A DNA stretch of 64,000 bases from Emcibacteraceae bacterium (GTDB lineage Bacteria > Pseudomonadota > Alphaproteobacteria > Sphingomonadales > Emcibacteraceae): the NCBI GenBank assembly GCA_021774795.1, contig JAJFIR010000012.1:1-64000 (forward strand), written 5' to 3'. Shown piece after piece: positions 48,215-56,417 of the stretch. The notes under the pieces were generated by a model. The model was not told the origin of the DNA. It made no database searches and saw only the letters and a list, made by a program, of their open reading frames with translations. Positions within the stretch are counted from its first letter, which is position 1, and every line of letters starts with the position of its first letter. The position numbers were made by a program, and so were the translations under genes.

Positions 48215-48283
48215 GAGTTTTTCTGCCTTGTATTTTTGGGCGGGTGGGCCAGTGAAGTTTTTTCCTCTGACCCCCTATAATTC

Positions 48284-49687
48284 TTATTCCGCCGCCAGTA
48301 ATTCCTTTGATACTTCCTGAACCTGATCCAGTACACGGAGCAGGTTACCGCTCCAAAGGGCGGCGATTTGTTCTTCGCTATATCCGCGGCGGACCAGTTC
48401 AATCGTCACGTTGTGGGTTTCCGCTGCGCTGTTCCAGCCATAAATGCCGCCGCCGCCGTCAAAGTCTGAGCTGATCCCCACATGTTCAATGCCGATTAAA
48501 TTTACCATATAATCGATATGATCAACAAAATCATTAACGTCAACCGGTGGTGCGACAGCGTATACTTCTGCTTCAAGGCGCGGAGCCGCCAGTTTCTCAA
48601 GTTGAGCAAACTCTTCGTTATAAGTGGCGCGTTCAGCATCAGATAAATTGCGTCTTGCAGCAAAACCCAGAATTTCAAAACCCATAGTTGCCGCGATTTC
48701 CACATGTAATTTATTCAACACTTTCCGGTAGGCATTATTTTTATCACGATCAAGATAGCTGGCAAAAGCGACCGTCTGCACGACACCGCCATTTTCCTTA
48801 ATGGCCATCAGTTCTTCGTCGGATAGATTTCGGCTTACCGTTTGGCTAAGGGTTCTTGCGGATGAATGCGATGCAATAACCGGGGCTTTGGAAAGGGCGA
48901 TTGCCTGCATATTTGATTGTTTAGACGGATGGGAAAGATCGACCATTATTCCATGCAAGTTCATCAAGGCCAGAGCTTCCTTGCCAAAGTGGCTCAGTCC
49001 ATTATAAAGCCATGGTTCGGTTGGGTTACCGTCATCATCGACACGTTCACCGGTGTTCGAATCTGCAAATTGGTTATGGCCGTTGTGGGCGAGGGACATA
49101 TAACGCGCGCCAAGATCAGCGAATTTTTTAATATTGCCAAGATCAGTCCCAACCGGATAGGCATTCTCGATGCCGATCATCGCGATCTTTTTGCCTTCTG
49201 CATTTAATCTGCGGACATCATCCGATGTCAGGGCAAGGCCGATCTGGTCCGGTGCTTTTTCCTCCGTAAGCCAATGAATGGCGTTAAATTTGGCCATCGC
49301 ATTTTCGTAAGCCTGTGCATACCCTTCTTCGTTAAGCTCCCCCTGTCCGGTGAAGACAATAAAAAAAGCAACGTCAAGGCCGCCAGCCACCATTTTGGGA
49401 AGATTCACCTGGCTATCTGTGTCCATTGTATAATTCAGCTCATCGGTAAAGTTATTTACGTTGATATCATCGTGGGTATCGAGGGTGATGACGCGATGGT
49501 GAATTTCCATTGCACGGCTGATTAGTGCTTCTTCATTTTCCATATTGCTGATCTGGTCAGTGGCGGGGGCAGCGACATCAACAGCAGCATCGGATGATTG
49601 AGGTGTTTCCTGCACGTTATCACAAGCACTTAATAAAAGTGTGCTAAATAATAATGTGATTTTTAGACCGAATGAATTGATGGACAT
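48284..49687 (-). CDS. M19 membrane dipeptidase, lipoprotein (third copy)
   Basis: 467 residues from the ATG at 49687; GGGGA precedes it and the lipoprotein signal (LLLSAC) then starts MSINSFGLK. M19 ligands: LDTHDDINVN (His-x-Asp), GIENAY, VDLSHPS, IASHSSA and GISSDFDGGGG. It shares the family and general layout with the tandem copies at 7-10 kb but is clearly more divergent, with a longer N-terminal linker and an insert AVAPPVDVND. Probably a different dipeptide range. The cytochrome-like lipoprotein gene is divergent from it. Confidence 0.9.
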   Translation of the reverse strand: MSINSFGLKITLLFSTLLLSACDNVQETPQSSDAAVDVAAPATDQISNMENEEALISRAMEIHHRVITLDTHDDINVNNFTDELNYTMDTDSQVNLPKMVAGGLDVAFFIVFTGQGELNEEGYAQAYENAMAKFNAIHWLTEEKAPDQIGLALTSDDVRRLNAEGKKIAMIGIENAYPVGTDLGNIKKFADLGARYMSLAHNGHNQFADSNTGERVDDDGNPTEPWLYNGLSHFGKEALALMNLHGIMVDLSHPSKQSNMQAIALSKAPVIASHSSARTLSQTVSRNLSDEELMAIKENGGVVQTVAFASYLDRDKNNAYRKVLNKLHVEIAATMGFEILGFAARRNLSDAERATYNEEFAQLEKLAAPRLEAEVYAVAPPVDVNDFVDHIDYMVNLIGIEHVGISSDFDGGGGIYGWNSAAETHNVTIELVRRGYSEEQIAALWSGNLLRVLDQVQEVSKELLAAE

Positions 49688-49850
49688 GTTATCCCCGCTT
49701 TTATAATGATTGAATAAAAAGATTGGTTTCAAAAGAAATAAACGATAATGACCAATGTGAACCTTGTCAAATACGCAATACTTGACCAGCATCAATTCAA
49801 ACGGGCCTTCGGTGCATTATGATTATCTTTATAATCAGGAGGTAATCACT

Positions 49851-50333
49851 ATGAATATCCACTTCTTTAAAACAGTTTCCAAATTTATCATTATCTTTAC
49901 TGCCCCATTTATCCTGACATCGTGTAACGGTGAAAACGGGGAAAGTTTTCCGCAGGTGGCGGATCCACCGCCGTTTGACTATATTGATGGTGAGGAGCTT
50001 CGCTCAGGAATGCACCAACTAGCATTTGCGATGTTAAGGCTCGACCAGGCACTGAGAGATAGGGATGAAGATTTTGATTCCATTGACCCTCCGGGTGGAG
50101 AAATCGTTGATCGACGGGAAGTCGTTGTAACCCTTAATCGAATTCAGCAAATAGCTGAGAACCTCCAGGCCGGCGACATCCGCGTCATGCATCCATATCT
50201 GGCAAGCGAAATGCACAGGTTTTTAAGCGATGTGGATCAGGCGATCTTTGATGCTTCTATGAGGTCTCCACGATATTACATGGCAGGCCGGATTTCCGGT
50301 GCCTGTGTCGCTTGTCATAGCTCGGTCGATTAG
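49851..50333 (+). CDS. Lipoprotein with C-terminal CxxCH haem motif
   Basis: 160 residues from the ATG at 49851, with a perfect AGGAGG 8 bases upstream. Lipobox ILTSC near residue 22. The body is helical (SGMHQLAFAMLRLDQALRD, VVTLNRIQQIAENLQAGD) and the C-terminus ends GACVACHSSVD, a c-type haem attachment site. The helical bundle with CxxCH at the C-terminal end recalls cytochrome c'-like or c_2-like monohaem proteins. Partner and redox role are unknown. No ccm or oxidase gene is nearby. Confidence 0.7.
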   Translation: MNIHFFKTVSKFIIIFTAPFILTSCNGENGESFPQVADPPPFDYIDGEELRSGMHQLAFAMLRLDQALRDRDEDFDSIDPPGGEIVDRREVVVTLNRIQQIAENLQAGDIRVMHPYLASEMHRFLSDVDQAIFDASMRSPRYYMAGRISGACVACHSSVD

Positions 50334-50449
50334 TACGTTAGTTCGTTGGATTAAACGAATAAAATTCTGTTTTCTTATTATATTATGATCAAAAATTCTG
50401 TTTCAAGATAAAAAAAGTGCATTTTTTTTAAAAAATCTATGCACAAGGC

Positions 50450-50477
50450 TTGCACTCATATTACTTATCCCTATACT
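50450..50477 (+). promoter_or_regulatory. Sigma-70-like promoter of argG
   Basis: TTGCAC (50450-50455), a 16-base spacer and TATACT (50472-50477) lie 46 bases before the argG ATG. An inverted repeat GTGCA/TGCAC upstream (about 50417-50444) could be an operator. Confidence 0.6.
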
Positions 50478-50522
50478 GCGCCCAAATTTTGAAATGGTAG
50501 AATCAAACTCAAGGAAATTATA

Positions 50523-51722
50523 ATGTCTATCAATAAAGTCGTTCTTGCTTATTCTGGTGGCCTGGATACTTCGATTATCCTCAAATGGTTGCAGGATGAA
50601 TACCAATGTGAAGTGGTCACGTTTACGGCGGACCTTGGCCAAGGTGAAGAGCTGGAACCAGCCCGAAAAAAGGCCGAGATGTTCGGTATCAAAGAAATAT
50701 TTATTGATGATCTTCGCGAGGAATTCGTGCGTGATTTCGTTTTCCCGATGTTTCGCGCCAACGCCCTTTATGAAGGGGTTTATTTGCTGGGTACGGCAAT
50801 AGCACGACCACTTATCGCAAAAAGACAAATTGAAATCGCAAAGCAAGTTGGTGCGGAAGCGGTTTGTCACGGTGCCACCGGTAAAGGAAATGACCAAATA
50901 AGGTTCGAACTCGGATATTATGCGCTTAACCCAGATATTAAAGTCATTGCGCCTTGGCGGGAATGGGATTTGAACAGCCGCGAAAAATTAGTTGATTACG
51001 CGGAAAAACATCAAATTCCCATTGCAAAAGATAAACGCGGCGAAGCCCCTTTTTCTGTTGATGCCAATTTGCTTCACACATCATCGGAAGGAAAACTTCT
51101 TGAAGACCCGTGGGAAGAAAGCCCCGAATATGTTTATGGCCGGATTAACTCACCGGAAAGTGCGCCGGACGAACCAACATATATTGAAATCGAATTTGAG
51201 AAGGGTGACGCTGTTACGATTGACGGCGTTAAAATGTCACCCGCTACTATTCTTACAAAATTAAATGATTTAGGCCGAATTAATGGTATCGGCAGACTTG
51301 ATCTTCTTGAAAACCGTTATATCGGAATGAAGTCTCGCGGAATTTATGAAACGCCGGGCGGTACCATTTTGCTTACCGCGCACCGCGGCATGGAAAGCAT
51401 TACAATTGACCGCGGGGCCATGCATTTAAAAGATGAAATTATGCCAAAATATGCGGAAGCGATTTATAATGGTTTTTGGTATTCGCCCGAGCGTGAAATG
51501 ATGCAGGCCCTGATCGACAAATCACAGGAAGATGTTTACGGTACTGTTCGCTTGAAACTTTATAAAGGCGGCGTTCATTTGGTTGGCCGTAAGTCACCAA
51601 GATCACTTTATTCTATGGAACATGTGACCTTCGAAGAAGATGAAGTTTATGATCAGCGTGATGCCGAAGGGTTTATTAAACTCAATGCACTTCGCCTGAG
51701 GCTTCGTAATATCCGCGGGTAA
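50523..51722 (+). CDS. argG: Argininosuccinate synthase
   Basis: 399 residues. [18 protein letters not shown] is the ATP pyrophosphatase P-loop; [17 protein letters not shown] and [18 protein letters not shown] are family signatures. It ligates citrulline and aspartate to argininosuccinate using ATP. AAGGAAA lies before the ATG, and a promoter at 50450-50477 points to a single-gene unit. It converges on the YdjM-like gene with a 21-base gap. Confidence 0.97.
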   Translation: MSINKVVLAYSGGLDTSIILKWLQDEYQCEVVTFTADLGQGEELEPARKKAEMFGIKEIFIDDLREEFVRDFVFPMFRANALYEGVYLLGTAIARPLIAKRQIEIAKQVGAEAVCHGATGKGNDQIRFELGYYALNPDIKVIAPWREWDLNSREKLVDYAEKHQIPIAKDKRGEAPFSVDANLLHTSSEGKLLEDPWEESPEYVYGRINSPESAPDEPTYIEIEFEKGDAVTIDGVKMSPATILTKLNDLGRINGIGRLDLLENRYIGMKSRGIYETPGGTILLTAHRGMESITIDRGAMHLKDEIMPKYAEAIYNGFWYSPEREMMQALIDKSQEDVYGTVRLKLYKGGVHLVGRKSPRSLYSMEHVTFEEDEVYDQRDAEGFIKLNALRLRLRNIRG

Positions 51723-51743
51723 GAACTTTACGTGCCTCATGAC

Positions 51744-52763
51744 TTATGGGGCCATACTTTCTTCTTTTGGATAATCCCCGACTATCATAGCCCATGTTGC
51801 GCCGAGCGCACGACCACCGGGAAGAGAGAAGTTTGTGTATATGGCATGTTCTTCGGGATTTTCGGGATCAACAACGATCCCCCAAATTGGTTTAATTTTA
51901 TGGGGTTCTGCACTGTATCTCAGATCGGCGATTATATTGTCGTCAAGCATGAATAGATATCCTTGTGAGAAATAATTAAATCGCCTTATATCGCTGCGTT
52001 GAAGGCTATCGTTATCAAGTTCGGGAAAAATACTTTCAGGATCGACTGCCGCAACCGATGATCCAATTATGATTTCGAGAGCCGAAAATGGTCTGGCAAT
52101 CACGGCATCCACATAATATTCGCCTTCATATTGATATGTGGAGCGCCAAACAATTAAATTACCCAAAGTAGGGTTTAATTTTATGCGTTCAATTTTATGC
52201 CCACGGGTCGCGGCGAGCTGCTCAATGCTTTCTGTTACTCGACTGTTTTGTAAAAAACCAAGGGACAGATAACCGATCAGACATGCCATGCCGATCCGGG
52301 CGAGCGTTGCCGATTTTTTACGGAAACTAAGAATAACAAAAATTAATAATGCGAATGAAGGGATTGGGTCAATTACCGAAACCGTATCCCAGGAAACCCT
52401 GGCGTTGGAAATGGGCCAGAAAAGCCTTGTTCCGTAACTGGTGCAAGCATCAAGCAAGGCGTGAGTGGAATATCCCAATGCAGAAAAAAAATAAAGATTT
52501 TTAAAATCCCACCTTTTTCGAAACAATAACCAAAGCGTAATGGCGACGATAAAACTTCCGAACGGAATAAACCATAACGAATGAGTAAAATGCCTGTGAA
52601 ATTCTATATAGAGTAAAGTGTCCGTTGTGGAATTAATGAATATATCCAGATCTGGTGCCATTCCGCCAGCGATGCCCGCAACGCACGCCATTGGCATTTT
52701 GTTCTTCTTGGCAAAACTTTGTGAAAAGGCGGCACCGAGAACGCCTTGAGTGAACGGATCCAT
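51744..52763 (-). CDS. YdjM-like inner-membrane metal-dependent hydrolase
   Basis: 339 residues. MDPFTQGVLGAAFSQSF, GGMAPDLDIFINS, YIEFHRHFTHSLWFIPFG and ALGYSTHALLDACTSYG match the DUF457/YdjM family: conserved Asp and His clusters within four to five membrane helices. The C-terminal 150 residues form a soluble domain. It is annotated as a metal-dependent hydrolase in databases; the E. coli homologue is a LexA-regulated inner-membrane protein. No LexA box was recognised here. Converges on argG. Confidence 0.82.
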   Translation of the reverse strand: MDPFTQGVLGAAFSQSFAKKNKMPMACVAGIAGGMAPDLDIFINSTTDTLLYIEFHRHFTHSLWFIPFGSFIVAITLWLLFRKRWDFKNLYFFSALGYSTHALLDACTSYGTRLFWPISNARVSWDTVSVIDPIPSFALLIFVILSFRKKSATLARIGMACLIGYLSLGFLQNSRVTESIEQLAATRGHKIERIKLNPTLGNLIVWRSTYQYEGEYYVDAVIARPFSALEIIIGSSVAAVDPESIFPELDNDSLQRSDIRRFNYFSQGYLFMLDDNIIADLRYSAEPHKIKPIWGIVVDPENPEEHAIYTNFSLPGGRALGATWAMIVGDYPKEESMAP

Positions 52764-52890
52764 ATAAAAACTACCTTAATTATTTTTGTAAAGACTTATA
52801 ACAACATTAATTGAAAATTTGTATATTTTTGTGACATTCACAGGCTTTAGGGGATGGTTTTTTGAAATTTTATTTGTTACTGTCCGCCTC

Positions 52891-53790
52891 ATGAGTACAG
52901 ATTGGAAAGATATTTGGACCACAATCCGCAACTGGGATGCAGAGGGCCGTAACATGGCCCTTGCGACAGTGATCAAAACATGGGGATCATCCCCCAGACC
53001 CGTTGGCAGTCATCTTGTGATTGACGAACAAGGTCATATGGAAGGCTCCGTGTCCGGCGGATGCATTGACGGTGTTGTTGTCACCACGGCATTTGAAACT
53101 ATAAAATCAGGTAAGGGCGAGTTGCTTAAATTTGAAGTGGCAACCGATCAGGCATGGGAGGTTGGTTTGAGTTGTGGCGGTGAGGTTCATATTCTTGTTG
53201 AACCACTTGTCGATATTAAGGAAAAAGCTAAATACCTGCTTGATGAAGATGAAAATGAGTTAAAAAAAATACCCAGCGATACCGAAATTGCGGAAGGTGA
53301 AAAGTTTACGCATGTCTATAAACCAGCTTTAAAAATGATCGTTGTTGGCGCGGTACATATTTCACAAGGCCTTGTGAAAATGGCGGAAATATTAAATATT
53401 GACGTAACCCTGATTGATCCGCGTACCGCTTACGCAAGCGAAGAACGTTTTCCCCATGTCAATTATGCCAATGGATGGCCTGATGAAGTATTAAGTGAAG
53501 TAGATATTAATTCGAGTACGGCGATAGTGACCCTTAGCCATGATCCAAAATTAGATGACCCGGCATTAGAAATAGCCATACGGTCCAAGGCTTTTTATAT
53601 CGCGGCGCTGGGAAGCAGAAAAACTCATCAAGATCGTGTTGATAGGTTACTGGGTAAGGGTTTTACCGACACGGAAATAGCCCGTATTCACGGCCCGGCG
53701 GGATTAAATATCGGTAGTCTGGAGCCAGCAGAAATAGCCCTTTCCATTCTTGCGGAATTTGTTTCAATTCGCCGTCAAGGTGATCAGTGA
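52891..53790 (+). CDS. XdhC/CoxI family protein
   Basis: 299 residues from the ATG at 52891 (MSTDWKDIW); an upstream in-frame ATG at 52819 would add a spurious leader. MALATVIKTWGSSPRPVGSH and GSVSGGCIDG are XdhC N-terminal signatures; IVVGAVHISQGL starts the C-terminal Rossmann domain. XdhC inserts sulphurated molybdenum cofactor into xanthine dehydrogenase-type enzymes. The stop overlaps the next GTG by four bases, forming a two-gene unit. No xdhA/B gene is in the window. Confidence 0.88.
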   Translation: MSTDWKDIWTTIRNWDAEGRNMALATVIKTWGSSPRPVGSHLVIDEQGHMEGSVSGGCIDGVVVTTAFETIKSGKGELLKFEVATDQAWEVGLSCGGEVHILVEPLVDIKEKAKYLLDEDENELKKIPSDTEIAEGEKFTHVYKPALKMIVVGAVHISQGLVKMAEILNIDVTLIDPRTAYASEERFPHVNYANGWPDEVLSEVDINSSTAIVTLSHDPKLDDPALEIAIRSKAFYIAALGSRKTHQDRVDRLLGKGFTDTEIARIHGPAGLNIGSLEPAEIALSILAEFVSIRRQGDQ

Positions 53791-54374
53791 GCATCGCCAT
53801 TTCAGCTATCGTTCTGGCGGCTGGTAACTCAAGCCGCATGGGTAATGATAATAAGCTGCTGCTGAAATTTAATGGTAAGGCTATGGTTAGTCATGTGATT
53901 GATCAGCTTGTGCTAAGTGACGTCAAACAAATTATTGTAGTTCTGGGTAATGAAGCAGAGCAGGTAAGAAAAAGCATTACTCAAAATGTAAAATTTATTG
54001 ATAATGCTGATTATAATTATGGACTAAGTGCATCTTTAAAAGCGGGAATAGCTGCCTTGCCACAGGACTGTGAAGGTGTGATGATCTGCCTCGGGGACAT
54101 GCCATACATAACGGCCGATAATTATAATATGCTGATAGAAAACTTTCAGGCAGAAAAAATAATTGTTCCGGCCGTGAATGGTAAAATTGGCAATCCAATC
54201 ATTTTCTCAAATTCATATTTTGAAGGATTATTGAAGCTCAGCGGTGATAAAGGTGCAAAAAAATTAATAAAGGAATATCCTGATCATATTATTGAAGTGG
54301 ATGTTGGCAGCACCGCTATATTCAATGACATCGATACGCCGGATGCCTACAGCAAAGCCCTAAAAAAATTATAA
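53787..54374 (+). CDS. MocA-like molybdenum cofactor nucleotidyltransferase
   Basis: 195 residues from a GTG. AIVLAAGNSSRMGNDNKLLL is the nucleotidyltransferase signature (LAAGxSxRMG), IVVLGNEAEQVRK and MICLGDMPYITADNYNMLI the substrate and metal motifs. MocA attaches CMP to molybdopterin-Mo for xanthine-dehydrogenase family enzymes; MobA-type GTP use is less likely with this partner. The gene is coupled to xdhC, so both probably serve one molybdo-hydroxylase located elsewhere. Confidence 0.85.
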   Translation: MSIAISAIVLAAGNSSRMGNDNKLLLKFNGKAMVSHVIDQLVLSDVKQIIVVLGNEAEQVRKSITQNVKFIDNADYNYGLSASLKAGIAALPQDCEGVMICLGDMPYITADNYNMLIENFQAEKIIVPAVNGKIGNPIIFSNSYFEGLLKLSGDKGAKKLIKEYPDHIIEVDVGSTAIFNDIDTPDAYSKALKKL

Positions 54375-54518
54375 AATGTGCCGCCCTTGAAAAAGGGTTG
54401 ATTGCTGATATAGTGATTTTCACAAGTATTCGCTTAATTTAATAGATTTTAGCAATTCGGGGACTTAGGAAGAGATAAAAAAACAAACGAAAATGGGAAA
54501 TCATAAAAGGGGAGTTTT

Positions 54519-55823
54519 ATGGGACAGAAACAGAATAAGACAATGATCGTCGATGCGACCGATCAGGCTGCGGGAAATGGCTTGATGAACCGCCGGTTTT
54601 TTCTAAATTCGGCACTTGCAACCGGGGCAGCAGTTGTTGGTGGTAGCGCGGCTTTAGCACAAGAAACGACAGTTGGTGAAGGTCAGGAAGACTGGACCTT
54701 ATATCCCGGTGATGACGCTCCGGAGTACGGTGAATTAAGTCAATTTGAAGTAGGGAGAGTTAAGAAATTTGTAGCACCACCCACTGGCGGCAGAACCGCG
54801 TCATCCGCCGGGCGTACGCCCCTTCACCTACTGCACGGAACAATAACGCCCAGCGGTCTTCATTTTGAAGTGACCCACCACGGTATTCCCGATGTTGATC
54901 CGGATAAACACCAAATGGTAGTCCATGGTATGGTCAAACAACCATTAAAATGGGGTGTTGAGCAACTCGAAAATTATCCAACGGTCACACGCCAACATTT
55001 CCTGGAATGTTCGGGTAATGGTCGGGTATGTTGGGCGCAACCAAAGCCGGATCAGAATTTTATGTATATGACCCACGGTCTTGTATCCGGCAGTGAATGG
55101 ACAGGCGTGCCGCTTTCAACGTTGCTTGATGAAGCGGGTGTATCAAAGGATGCCAAATGGGTGATCGCCGAAGGCGGTGATAGCGGATCATTGAGCCGAT
55201 CGATCCCGATCGATAAAGCCATGAATGACAGTATGGTTGCTATTTATCAAAATGGTGAACGCCTGCGCCCAAGTCAGGGATACCCGATGCGTATTCTTAA
55301 CCCTGGCTTTGAAGGCAACACATCTGTCAAATGGGTGCGTTCTCTGTATGTAACCGACAAACCGGTGATGTCACGGTTTGAAACATCAAAATATACTGAC
55401 AAATTGCACGACGGAAAATCACTTCAATTTTCGCTTGAAATGGATGTTAAATCAGTGATCACCAGACCATCAAATGCCGTCGCGCTCGAGAAAAAAGGCA
55501 TGTATGAAATTACCGGCCTTGCCTGGTCCGGTAAAGGCAAGATCGCCAAAGTGGAAGTTTCCGCAGATGGTGGAAAAACATGGGCCGAAGCCGCTGTTGA
55601 AGGGCCAGTTCAAAGCATTATGCTAACAAGGTTCAGGATACCCTGGATGTATGAAGGAAGGCCTGCGGTGCTGCAAAGTCGGGCTACCGATGAATTTGGC
55701 CGCGTGCAACCAACCCGAAAAGCCCTCCTCGCGGCAAGAGGGAAGCAGGCTTACTACCATTATCACGCCATCCACAGTTGGAGCGTTAATGCGCGGGGGA
55801 AAATCAGACATGTATATGCGTAA
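54519..55823 (+). CDS. soxC: SoxC/SorA-like sulfite dehydrogenase, molybdopterin subunit
   Basis: 434 residues with a Tat signal (NRRFFLNSALATGAAVVGG). The sulfite-oxidase family domain has HFLECSGNGRVCW with the Mo-binding Cys, RILNPGFEGNTSVKWVR, and a C-terminal Mo-co dimerisation domain. SoxC with SoxD oxidises sulphur-bound intermediates or sulfite in the periplasm. It stands 145 bases after MocA and overlaps the next gene, but no other sox genes (soxXA, soxYZ, soxB) are present. A lone sulfite or sulfoxide-type role is plausible. Confidence 0.85.
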   Translation: MGQKQNKTMIVDATDQAAGNGLMNRRFFLNSALATGAAVVGGSAALAQETTVGEGQEDWTLYPGDDAPEYGELSQFEVGRVKKFVAPPTGGRTASSAGRTPLHLLHGTITPSGLHFEVTHHGIPDVDPDKHQMVVHGMVKQPLKWGVEQLENYPTVTRQHFLECSGNGRVCWAQPKPDQNFMYMTHGLVSGSEWTGVPLSTLLDEAGVSKDAKWVIAEGGDSGSLSRSIPIDKAMNDSMVAIYQNGERLRPSQGYPMRILNPGFEGNTSVKWVRSLYVTDKPVMSRFETSKYTDKLHDGKSLQFSLEMDVKSVITRPSNAVALEKKGMYEITGLAWSGKGKIAKVEVSADGGKTWAEAAVEGPVQSIMLTRFRIPWMYEGRPAVLQSRATDEFGRVQPTRKALLAARGKQAYYHYHAIHSWSVNARGKIRHVYA

Positions 55824-56373
55824 AACTCTCATCGCCGCGCTGTTGCTCGCTGGCTCCGCGGTCGCTATGGCACAGGAAAGTCGTTTCGGAGAGCCTGCAA
55901 CACAAGCGGATATTGATAAACGATTTTGGTCCGTTTTCCCGGACGGAACAAACCTGCCAGATGGTCAGGGGACCGCGGTTGCAGGCGCAGAAATATTTGA
56001 ACTTCAATGCCATGCCTGTCATAAAAATCCGCCGGATGAAGCCAGCGAATTTGAACCGGAAGACCCGGCCGATGTTCTTTTTGGTGGCCACGGTACCATC
56101 GGCACAGACGGTGCACTGGCGACGGTGGGCAGTTACTGGCCTTATTCGACGACCGTGTTTAATTATGTGCGCCGCGCCATGCCGTACACTTCGCCAATGT
56201 CACTTACAAATAGCGAATATTATTCAATCACCGCTTATCTTCTTTATAAAAATGACATCATCGAAGAAGATACCGTTCTAAATAAAGAAACATTGCCGGG
56301 CATCAAGATGCCCAATAGCGACGGGTTTATAAACGCTTATCCGGAAGTTCCGGAAAAATACCGGACGAAATAA
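55810..56373 (+). CDS. SoxD-like monohaem cytochrome c subunit
   Basis: 187 residues from the ATG at 55810 (GGGGGA 9 bases upstream); an ATG at 55816 is the alternative. Signal peptide MRKTLIAALLLAGSAVAMAQ. The mature part has FELQCHACHK (haem site) and VLFGGHGTIGTDGALATVGSYWPY, then FNYVRRAMPYTSPMSL, characteristic of the N-terminal domain of SoxD. The usual second, C-terminal haem domain (full SoxD is near 380 residues) is missing. Electron acceptor of SoxC; overlaps it by 14 bases. Confidence 0.82.
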   Translation: MYMRKTLIAALLLAGSAVAMAQESRFGEPATQADIDKRFWSVFPDGTNLPDGQGTAVAGAEIFELQCHACHKNPPDEASEFEPEDPADVLFGGHGTIGTDGALATVGSYWPYSTTVFNYVRRAMPYTSPMSLTNSEYYSITAYLLYKNDIIEEDTVLNKETLPGIKMPNSDGFINAYPEVPEKYRTK

Positions 56374-56390
56374 CGAAAAACGAATAACCA

Positions 56391-56417
56391 AAGGGGTGGG
56401 TGTAAAATCTACCCCTT
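56391..56417. terminator. Convergent hairpin after soxD
   Basis: AAGGGGT (56391-56397) and ACCCCTT (56411-56417) are inverted over a 13-base loop, overlapping the stop (56416-56418) of the opposing peptidase gene. A/T-rich ends on both sides suggest a two-way terminator, though weak. Confidence 0.45.

Noticed and set aside
50403-50897. 164-codon minus-strand frame opposite the argG start
   Set aside because: It crosses the argG promoter and first 370 bases; the argG protein is full length and certain.
54384-54397. CCCTT/AAGGG hairpin after the MocA-like gene
   Set aside because: Only a five-base stem with no T-run, too weak to call a terminator.
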